A stretch of 64,000 nucleotides of DNA from Fontisubflavum oceani (lineage in GTDB: Bacteria > Pseudomonadota > Alphaproteobacteria > Rhodobacterales > Rhodobacteraceae). Positions 42,959 to 49,851 of the stretch are shown here, piece by piece. The stretch is taken from contig NZ_CP129111.1 in the NCBI RefSeq assembly GCF_030407165.1, forward strand, positions 2,046,001 to 2,110,000, read 5' to 3'. Every line of letters begins with the position of its first letter. Positions within the stretch are counted from its first letter, which is position 1. A model generated the notes under the pieces. That model saw only the letters and a program-made list of their open reading frames with translations. It was not told the origin of the DNA and made no database searches. The position numbers and the translations under genes were made by a program.

Positions 42959-44986
42959 TCAGTGTGGTTTGCCGCGATCTTCTTCGGCGATGTGATCCTC
43001 GATTGTGCGCACGCGCCGGGTGTCTTCGGCATGCGGGTCGAAACCTTCGTTGACCACGGCCTCGACGCGGCAATCTTCGCACATTTCAAGGACCTTCAGG
43101 CGCCTATCGCCATCGTCGCCAACGAACATCCAGTGCGTGCTCAACTTCTCTTGAATCCGCGAGATCGCGCTCTGGGTCGCAAACGGCTTCCCGCAAGAGG
43201 TGCAGCAGAAGGCAGGCTCTTCATTCAAGATGCGCTTGGGGGTTTCCCACGCCTCGAAATCGACTTGCGGTACCAAGGAAATCGCGTCTTCTGGGCAGGT
43301 TTGTTCGCAGAGCCCGCACTGCACGCAGGCGGTTTCGGTGAAGCGCAACATTGGTGCTTCGGGATTATCCAATAGCGCATTGGCGGGGCAAGCGCCGGTG
43401 CAAGCCATACATAAGGTGCAGGCATCGGTATCAACGACGACCGTGCCGAAAGGCGCGCCTTTCGGAAGCGGCACCTTTGTCGCCGGGGTCGGCGCGGCTC
43501 GGTTCATCTCAGCAAAGGCCATGACCAGAAGCCCGCGCTTGTCCTCCGGCGGCAGGAAGCCTGCGGGCGCGTCGCGGCGTGGCGTGCGGGGCAGGGCGGC
43601 CAGTGCGGTTTCCAACTGGTCCGGGTCGTCGGTTTCGATCAGGGTGCACGGGCCGTGACCTGTCGCTTCGGCGACCTCGGACACCAGCGCCAGCCCGGCC
43701 TCCAGCCCTGCAAGATCATGCAAGGGGCGGGCCCGGCCCAGAAGCGCCACAGCCGCCGCACCATAGGCAAGCGCGGCGGCCATCACCTCGGGACCGACCT
43801 GGGAAATCTCGTTGATGGCAAAGGGGATCACATGCGCCGGCAGGCCGTTACCATAGCGGCCCGAGGCGTCGATCAGCGGCTCGCCATGATCGGCGTCGTG
43901 GAACAGCACGACCGGAGCCAGCGCGCCGCCTGCATCGTGCCAAGCCCGCAGCCCCGCTCGCAATTGGCGGGCCACCGTTGACACATCGGGCAGGGCGTAA
44001 GATGCCGCGCCCGTTGGGCAGGCTGCGGCGCATTGGCCGCATCCGGCGCAGATATTCGGATCGATCACCACGCTGTCGCCATCGGGCATGATTGCGCCGG
44101 TCGGGCAGAGCGACAGGCAGCGGGTGCAGCCGGTGATTTCATTGCGGGAATGGGCACAGAGATCGGTTGAAAAATCGATGAAGATCGGTTTGTCGAAGGT
44201 GCCGACCATTTGCGAGGTCGTGGTCACCAACCGGGCGACGGCGAGAGGGTCGCGCGGATCGGCGCGGTAATATCCGGGGCGAAGCGCGTCGGCGGCGAAG
44301 AGCGGCGTGTCACCGGTCAAGTCGATCACCAAATCCGTCCGTGACACCGCCCCGTCGCGTGCGGGCCCGAAGGTGAGCATGCGGCGGGACGAGGGTTCTG
44401 GCGCGGCATAATCATCAACGGTGAGGCTGAAGGCCCCCAAATGGCCCTCGGCCTTACGGATTGCGCCTTGTAGCACCGGGAAGCGGGTTTGGCGGGGCGG
44501 CGTCACGTCTGCGCCGGGTTTCAGAAGCACGGTGATATCAAGCGTCTCGGCCAGATCCTGTGCCACTTGCAACGCGACCTCATCACGGCCAAGCACCAGG
44601 GCGATGCCGCTGCTCTCCATTGTTGTATAAGAAAAGGCGGCCGGTTGCACCGCCGCCGCGGCCACCAGGGCCGCCATTTTTGGGCCGCTTTCTGCCGCCT
44701 CAGCGGTCCAGCCCGCGGTTTCACGGATATTGGCAAAGCTCAGATCGACACCGGGCGCTTCGGCCTCGGCAACCTCTTGAAATAGCGGCGCTTCTTGTGT
44801 GCACGTCACCGTCACCGGCCCGCCCAACGCGAGGGCCTCGCGGAACTTGTCGAGATTCGCGCGGCAGAGCTGATGCGCCGCCGGATCGCCACTGCAGCCG
44901 GCTTTTTCAAGCGCCGAACCATCCGGGGTCATCGTGCCTTCGCAGGTGCAGGTCAGAATCGTCCGAGTGCGATCGGCATGAACCAT
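42959..44986 (-). CDS. 675-residue polyferredoxin-like Fe-S protein of the Fdh island
   Basis: A soluble Fe-S protein without signal peptide. The N-terminal part has scattered Cys (TCTCEG, AGCSGD). A two-cluster ferredoxin domain lies at about 287-330 (CTRCLSLCPTGA, CAGCGQCAAACPTGA) and a second at about 545-600 (CTLCMACTGACPANA, CVQCGLCEQTCPEDA), followed by CCTSCGKPF and CEDC motifs. I chose the ATG at 44986, with GGGAGG upstream. It is divergent from the DUF-containing Fdh accessory genes. Proteins of this layout occur beside formate dehydrogenase genes in related bacteria, probably as an electron-transfer or maturation partner; the role is not established here. Confidence 0.75.
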   Translation of the reverse strand: MVHADRTRTILTCTCEGTMTPDGSALEKAGCSGDPAAHQLCRANLDKFREALALGGPVTVTCTQEAPLFQEVAEAEAPGVDLSFANIRETAGWTAEAAESGPKMAALVAAAAVQPAAFSYTTMESSGIALVLGRDEVALQVAQDLAETLDITVLLKPGADVTPPRQTRFPVLQGAIRKAEGHLGAFSLTVDDYAAPEPSSRRMLTFGPARDGAVSRTDLVIDLTGDTPLFAADALRPGYYRADPRDPLAVARLVTTTSQMVGTFDKPIFIDFSTDLCAHSRNEITGCTRCLSLCPTGAIMPDGDSVVIDPNICAGCGQCAAACPTGAASYALPDVSTVARQLRAGLRAWHDAGGALAPVVLFHDADHGEPLIDASGRYGNGLPAHVIPFAINEISQVGPEVMAAALAYGAAAVALLGRARPLHDLAGLEAGLALVSEVAEATGHGPCTLIETDDPDQLETALAALPRTPRRDAPAGFLPPEDKRGLLVMAFAEMNRAAPTPATKVPLPKGAPFGTVVVDTDACTLCMACTGACPANALLDNPEAPMLRFTETACVQCGLCEQTCPEDAISLVPQVDFEAWETPKRILNEEPAFCCTSCGKPFATQSAISRIQEKLSTHWMFVGDDGDRRLKVLEMCEDCRVEAVVNEGFDPHAEDTRRVRTIEDHIAEEDRGKPH

Positions 44987-45115
44987 GAGACGTGTGCCTC
45001 CCTTTTTCTGTTGCTTGCGCGCGTCGCCAACCCTTGTTTGGGACAACACTTGCGCTTGCTGCATTTCCCGTTAGGACTCTCCTGAATTCTCAGCATATGC
45101 AAGGCAGGTTCTGTT

Positions 45116-45826
45116 TTGGACGCACTCGCCCAGCCGCGGCAACTCGTGTTGCCCCCTCCCTATACCGCCCATTGGCTGCCCGATGGCAGCCCGTTTGAAG
45201 ATGCACAGCGCCGCGCCGCGGAGGAGGGCGCGGGTACGCTTGTCTGGCAACAGACCGCCGGTGGGAACGGCCCGGGGCGGTTGGATTTTGCTGTCGTGCT
45301 AGAGCCGGACATGCCTTTGGAGGACGCGCGCAAAGCCGTGTTGGTCGGCATGGTCGCCTTGGGTGATGCGGTGGCGGCCCATGCGCCGCCTGAGCGTGAT
45401 GTGCGATTTATCTGGCCGACCGGCGTGATCCTTGATGCAGGGCTTTTGGGAGGCATGCGCCTGGCTGTCGCGCCCGGCGCGGAAGAGGGCACGCCGCCCG
45501 ATTGGATGGTTTTGGGTGTCGAACTGATCGCGGACCGCGATCACCTTGACCAGGCGGGGGAGAATCCCGGCTCTGTTTCGCTGAAAGAGGAAGAGTTCAC
45601 CGACCCTCCGGCGGTTGTTGAAAGCTTTGCCGCGCATCTGATGCTGAATTTCGATCGCTGGATTCATGCGGGTTTCGATACCATTGCGCCGCATTATGTC
45701 GGGCGGTTGACCGAGAAGGCCGCGATTAGCGACGCGGGGGAGCGGGTGCTGGACGCGACGGTGGAGTCGATCGAAAACGGCTTGGCGAAAGCAGATTGGC
45801 GCGGCGCGGACGGGCCAAAGCTGTGA
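45116..45826 (+). CDS. Biotin/lipoate-ligase-like accessory protein (DUF4444 type)
   Basis: A 236-residue protein resembling biotin/lipoate protein ligases with a C-terminal DUF4444-like part. The N-terminal PPPYTAHWLPDGSPFEDAQRRA and the block LVWQQTAGGNGPGRLDFAVVL are seen; the latter aligns with the ligase core but lacks the usual GRGRR-type nucleotide loop. It probably starts at TTG 45116, with AGG upstream; the start is uncertain. It heads a run of five coupled genes (to 48691) of poorly known families that accompany formate dehydrogenase. Whether it attaches a cofactor or is a non-catalytic relative is unknown. Confidence 0.65.
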   Translation: MDALAQPRQLVLPPPYTAHWLPDGSPFEDAQRRAAEEGAGTLVWQQTAGGNGPGRLDFAVVLEPDMPLEDARKAVLVGMVALGDAVAAHAPPERDVRFIWPTGVILDAGLLGGMRLAVAPGAEEGTPPDWMVLGVELIADRDHLDQAGENPGSVSLKEEEFTDPPAVVESFAAHLMLNFDRWIHAGFDTIAPHYVGRLTEKAAISDAGERVLDATVESIENGLAKADWRGADGPKL

Positions 45827-46397
45827 CGCGACTGCTGCGGACGATCCGGCTCGACCAATCTGACACGGTGGTTTTTGCCCAGGCAGCAGAGCCCGGGGAA
45901 TGGGCGGTGCCGGGCACCTTCCTCTTCGCGGGGCGACCGCAAGAGAGCCTCAACCGCAAGGAACAGATTGCCTTCCGCTCCGGATTTCTGGGCGTGACAA
46001 GTTTCGGCTGGTCGACCCTTGCGGTTGTCAGCGAAACGCAAGGCGACGATCAGGATCAGGCGATATTGGCGCTGGCCCATCAGTTGGTGCACCATTTGGG
46101 CGCGCCCGATCTGGACGCCGCCTTGCCCGCCGCGCGGAGGAAATCGCGCTGGCCAGCGATCTGTGCCGCGGGCATGATGAGGGCACGCTGATCGCGCTGC
46201 ACCGGCGGATCGATGAGACCGGCGCGATGCGCGAACAGTTCCGGTCCTTGAAGCCGCGCGAGGAAACGGCGTTTTCCGCAGGCTACTTGCAGGGTCATGA
46301 CAAGGCGTTCCATTTCGTCGAGACCGAAGACGACGAAGAAGAGCCGGGGATGCAGATTGATCTGACCGCCTTCGGCCGCGAGGAGGGGGAGCGATGA
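45823..46397 (+). CDS. Fdh-island accessory protein (DUF6505-like), frame broken once
   Basis: About 191 residues, of the small family seen in alphaproteobacterial formate dehydrogenase islands (I believe DUF6505). The first frame begins with GTG at 45823 (VTRLLRTIRLDQSDTVVF) and includes GTFLFAGRPQESLNRKEQ; the second has EEIALASDLCRGHDEGTLIA and ends EPGMQIDLTAFGREEGER. The frames join near 46134-46140 when one base is added. It overlaps the preceding gene by 4 bases and the following gene by 4 bases. No catalytic motif recognised; the acidic tail (ETEDDEEEPG) is notable. Confidence 0.65.
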
Positions 46398-47407
46398 GAG
46401 AGTTCTGGGTCGCATCGGGCCATCATCTAACCCAACGGGGCGCCGACAACCGCCTGCACGTGACCGATGCGCTGATCCTGGCCTGGCTGGCGCGGCCCGA
46501 AGTGGTGCCGCCCGAGGAGGCCTGCCCGGCGGAACTGGCGCTCTATGCAAAGCTCCAGGCCGCACCGCAGGCGACCGTGACGCAGGCTGAGATCGACGCT
46601 ATGGAAGACGAGGACGCGCGCGAGAATTGGACCTTCCTGATCACGATGCGCGACCGGCTCTTGCAGGCGGGGAGCATCGAGGACGGCTATCTCGCGCTTT
46701 TGCGCGACGGCGTGCGCTTGCCGGTGCTCTTCTACAACCAACTGGTGCAACTCATCCTCCGCAACGCGCTGGACGGTTGCGAGGACACCCGCGTTTTGCG
46801 CGCCGCTGAACTCTTTTTCCGGCCACAACGCGCCCATGTGAATGATGACGCCTTGATGCTGGCCGATGATGAGTTGGTCGAAGAGATCGAAGCCGCCAAG
46901 GACAGCTCTCCGTTGACGGCGATGTTGGGCAGCGGTGTCGAAGAGCTGGATGTGTTGGGCGACGAGAATGGCTGGACCTATTGGAGCCGGTCGGACGCAC
47001 ATACGATGGTCTTGCCCTTCGGGTCCGACCCCAAGGCGCGCGCGGCGCTTGGCACGGTGATCGAACGCTTTGTGATGCATCTTCTGGGGCACGCCGTGGT
47101 CGTCACGCCCCTGCTCGATGTGCAGGATGTCGATCTGCGGTGGTTCGTCGGGCTGGATCCGGTGGGAACGGATATCGGCAATGCGCTCTGGGATGGGGCG
47201 GTGCCGAAGGGCAAGCTTGTGGGGATTTTCGCGCTCAATTTCGTGTCTGAAGAGGCGCTGTTGCCAGCGGCGGTCGGGCATCCGGTCTATGTTTTGCTTG
47301 GGATGGGCGATGACAATGTGATCCGCTGCAAGCCGCAGAACCTTGCGATGGGCCTGCCGCTGGCCCCCGTGTCGCAGCGCGCGGCCAAAGCATCGGGGAA
47401 TGTGTAA
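46394..47407 (+). CDS. Fdh-island accessory protein (DUF6352-like)
   Basis: A 337-residue soluble protein opening MREFWVASGHHLTQRG, which I associate with the DUF6352 family found with formate dehydrogenase genes. Blocks include VTDALILAWLARPEVVPPEE and LPVLFYNQLVQLILRNALDG. No signal peptide, membrane segment or cofactor motif is seen. It overlaps the genes on both sides (4 bases before; by a single base after), so production is translationally coupled. A maturation or chaperone role for the dehydrogenase is inferred from this constant company only. Confidence 0.65.
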   Translation: MREFWVASGHHLTQRGADNRLHVTDALILAWLARPEVVPPEEACPAELALYAKLQAAPQATVTQAEIDAMEDEDARENWTFLITMRDRLLQAGSIEDGYLALLRDGVRLPVLFYNQLVQLILRNALDGCEDTRVLRAAELFFRPQRAHVNDDALMLADDELVEEIEAAKDSSPLTAMLGSGVEELDVLGDENGWTYWSRSDAHTMVLPFGSDPKARAALGTVIERFVMHLLGHAVVVTPLLDVQDVDLRWFVGLDPVGTDIGNALWDGAVPKGKLVGIFALNFVSEEALLPAAVGHPVYVLLGMGDDNVIRCKPQNLAMGLPLAPVSQRAAKASGNV

Positions 47408-47943
47408 TGCCGCAGGAGGTTTTACGCCTTGGCGTTGTCGCCGCGTCGCACCCGCCGGTCACCCGTTGGTCAGAGCGGGTCTTGCGCCCAGTTGCGGTGA
47501 TGACTGATCTGCCAGGGTTGGACGCGGGCGTATTGATGAGTGATCGCGACGGGGTTCAGACCGTGTATTTGGGCGATCATGGACTCGTGCTACATTCGGG
47601 TGAGACCCGGCACTATATCGACAACCTGACCGCCAAACAGCCGTCTGTCTGGGTCGCGCTGGACGAAGGGCGGGTCTCGGTTGTGACGGTTGACCCTTAT
47701 GAGGGTGAGGCGCTGGCCAGCGATCCAGAGCGGGTTGTCGAAGCGGTGCCGATGCCGCCGGTGCTGGGCGGGCGGCTTGATGCGTTCATCCAAGCGCATC
47801 ACGTGGAAGAGGTGTTTTACAAGCGTAAGCGGGTGCCAGCGACATCTGCAGATGATCCCCGCGCGCCGCGAATCCTGCAACCGGATGCCAAATGGGTCCA
47901 GAGCCGGGGCCGGTCTGGGCGCGGGCCGGGTAGAAAGGGCTAA
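47407..47943 (+). CDS. DUF3305-family protein
   Basis: A 178-residue protein with the DUF3305-type opening RLGVVAASHPPVTRWSERVL, then the block ETRHYIDNLTAKQPSVWVAL and a basic C-terminal tail (KRKRVPATSADDPRAPR... ending RGPGRKG). DUF3305 and DUF3306 regularly occur as neighbours in formate dehydrogenase clusters, as here. The gene starts at the last base of the preceding stop region and ends 4 bases before the next start. No enzymatic motif is recognised. Confidence 0.75.
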   Translation: MPQEVLRLGVVAASHPPVTRWSERVLRPVAVMTDLPGLDAGVLMSDRDGVQTVYLGDHGLVLHSGETRHYIDNLTAKQPSVWVALDEGRVSVVTVDPYEGEALASDPERVVEAVPMPPVLGGRLDAFIQAHHVEEVFYKRKRVPATSADDPRAPRILQPDAKWVQSRGRSGRGPGRKG

Positions 47944-47947
47944 GTCA

Positions 47948-48691
47948 ATGGCCGAGGACGAGAAGCGTCGCGATGAAGAAGGTTTCCTGACCGCTTGGTC
48001 GCGCCGTAAGCGCGCGGCGGCACGGGCAGAAGCCGCCACCGCGACCGAGGCGGAGGAGGCTGCTGCCGAAGCCGAGGCCGTCGCGGATGTGGAGCCAGGC
48101 CCGCTCCCGGATGATGAGCCGGAGCTTGACGCCGACGAACTCGCCGCCCTGCCATCCCTCGATGAGATCAGCGCCAAGACCGATCTTCAGCCCTTCATGA
48201 AGCGCGGCGTCCCGGAAGCGTTGCGCAAAGCCGCGATGCGCAAGGTCTGGCTCAGCAACAGTCTGATCCGAGACCATGACGATCCCGCCGTCGATTACGC
48301 CTGGGATTGGAATGCACCCGAAGGTGTGCCGGGCGCCGGTGGTGTGTTGAACAAAGATGGGGTCTCCAAAATGGTTGATGATCTGATCAACCGTGATCGC
48401 CCGAAAGTCGACGCCGAAGACAAGGAGGGCGATAACGCGGAGGTGGCTGAAACCACCTCAGATACCGATGACGCAGCAATGTCGGATGGCGTGCCCACGG
48501 ATGAGCAGATCGCAGCCCAATCGGATGCCCCATCTCCCCTGCCGACCGAGTCCGTGCGCCGGGCTGGGCACCCCGCGCCACGTCAGGAATCGAGGGAGAC
48601 TCGCGTGGATGAATCGTCATCGGACGGGGTGCCGTCGGGGTCGGTGGAGGAGGCCGCGCCGCGCCGACACGGTAGTGCGGTGCCTGAATAA
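47948..48691 (+). CDS. DUF3306-family acidic protein
   Basis: A 247-residue acidic, low-complexity protein. The DUF3306 core is seen in EEGFLTAWSRRKRAA at the start and in TDLQPFMKRGVPEALRKAAM and KVWLSNSLIRDHDDPAVDYA further on. The long C-terminal part is rich in Asp, Glu, Ser and Pro and is probably disordered. It follows the DUF3305 gene by 4 bases. It ends the accessory operon; a 226-base AT-rich gap follows. Function unknown, assumed to support assembly of the formate dehydrogenase. Confidence 0.75.
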   Translation: MAEDEKRRDEEGFLTAWSRRKRAAARAEAATATEAEEAAAEAEAVADVEPGPLPDDEPELDADELAALPSLDEISAKTDLQPFMKRGVPEALRKAAMRKVWLSNSLIRDHDDPAVDYAWDWNAPEGVPGAGGVLNKDGVSKMVDDLINRDRPKVDAEDKEGDNAEVAETTSDTDDAAMSDGVPTDEQIAAQSDAPSPLPTESVRRAGHPAPRQESRETRVDESSSDGVPSGSVEEAAPRRHGSAVPE

Positions 48692-48917
48692 TTCGTCCGA
48701 GTTCGCACAAAAGTCCGCATTTGATAGGTTTTTATAGGCCAAACTCATAGGTCTTCGCATTTCTTAATTTTTCCGTCGCATCCCCAAATCAAATTGCCTA
48801 ACGTAATCCTGTTGTGAGGCGTGGCATTTGTCGGATTCCCTGAACGGCCGACTGGCGCTTTAGTTGCAGATGAAGTAATTAGTATAAAAGAACCCATCTT
48901 TGGAGCGGGAGGCTTCG
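48692..48917 (+). promoter_or_regulatory. AT-rich intergenic region ahead of the fdh structural operon
   Basis: A 226-base stretch clearly poorer in GC than its surroundings, between the DUF3306 gene and the TorD-type chaperone gene. It is the only sizeable gap in the plus-strand Fdh island and is the natural place for the structural operon's promoter. A TATAAA lies at 48883-48888, but I see no well-spaced -35 partner and no clear palindrome. Confidence 0.4.
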
Positions 48918-49577
48918 TTGACTGGCGTAAGCAAGGGTGAAACCAAGCTAGCGATCGATAATCAGAGCGAACAAAGGGCCCAGCACTGGGGTTTGTTGGC
49001 GTGTGTTCTTGTTGCTCCGCCATCGGCGGACATGCTTTCCGCTGTCGCAAGTCTGACGGGTGATGACACCGCCTTGGGTCAAGCTTACCAACGGTTGGCC
49101 AGCGCGGCTGAGAGTGCCGATGCAGCCGCGGTTGAGCGCGAGTTTTTCGAGCTTTTTGTGGGTGTCGGCCGGGGCGAGCTTCTGCCCTACGCCTCCTTCT
49201 ATCTGACCGGGTTTCTGAACGAACGGCCGCTCGCCGATCTACGCCGTGATCTGGCGGTGATGGGCATTGAACGCGCCAAGGATCGTCACGAGCCCGAAGA
49301 TCACATCGCAAGTCTGTCTGAGATCATGGCGGGTTTGGCCTCGGGTGAATTCAGCGCCGATGCGCTTGGCTGTGGCGCGGCTGGCGAGGCCGGGTTCTTC
49401 GCCCGGCATTTGGAGCCTTGGGCGCCGCAGTTTTTTGACGATCTCGCCGTTGCACCAAGTGCGGATTTCTTCCGCCATGTCGCAGAGATCGGCAGTCTGT
49501 TCACCGATATCGAAATCCGTGCCTTCGAACTGGCGCGCAAGCAGGACGGGACCGCTTCGGCGGTGACCGCCCATTAA
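48918..49577 (+). CDS. TorD/DmsD-family chaperone for formate dehydrogenase
   Basis: A 219-residue all-helical protein of the TorD/DmsD/NarJ chaperone group, which guards twin-arginine-exported molybdo- or tungsto-enzymes until the cofactor is in. The family-type segment FFELFVGVGRGELLPYASFYLTGFLNERPL (split at residues about 75-104) is clear, followed by DHIASLSEIMAGLASGEF. I chose the TTG at 48918, because GGGAGG lies 5 bases upstream; a TTG 18 bases earlier has no such site. The next genes encode a small Tat protein and the Tat-targeted Fdh large subunit, its expected clients. Confidence 0.82.
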   Translation: MTGVSKGETKLAIDNQSEQRAQHWGLLACVLVAPPSADMLSAVASLTGDDTALGQAYQRLASAAESADAAAVEREFFELFVGVGRGELLPYASFYLTGFLNERPLADLRRDLAVMGIERAKDRHEPEDHIASLSEIMAGLASGEFSADALGCGAAGEAGFFARHLEPWAPQFFDDLAVAPSADFFRHVAEIGSLFTDIEIRAFELARKQDGTASAVTAH

Positions 49578-49639
49578 CGTAACAAACGCAATCTTCGGCG
49601 GGCGCATCTTCGCAGCGCCCGCTCATAAGGGAGGTCTCA

Positions 49640-49849
49640 ATGGTCGAGAAGAAGGCGAAACCTGAAGGAATAAGCCGCCGAGGCTTTGTTGGTGCAATGG
49701 CTGGTGTATCCGTCGGCGCCGTTGCGGCCGGTTCGGCCCGCCCGGCCTTTGCTGAGGAGGTTGGAGATGAGCGCACCAAGCAGCGCTATCAGGAAAGCGA
49801 CCATGTGCTCGCCTTCTACCGCACCAACCGCTACTATGAGGGACGCTGA
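49640..49849 (+). CDS. Small twin-arginine protein of the Fdh operon
   Basis: A 69-residue protein. A twin-arginine signal (ISRRGFVGAMAGVSVGA, Arg13-Arg14) is followed by a cleavage-type ARPAFAEE and a short polar remainder with RYQESDHVLAFYRTNRYYEG. GGGAGG lies upstream of the ATG. It ends 2 bases before the large-subunit gene. Proteins like this stand at the same place in many formate dehydrogenase operons; it may be a small subunit or carry assembly factors across the membrane. Confidence 0.78.
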   Translation: MVEKKAKPEGISRRGFVGAMAGVSVGAVAAGSARPAFAEEVGDERTKQRYQESDHVLAFYRTNRYYEGR

Positions 49850-49851
49850 AC

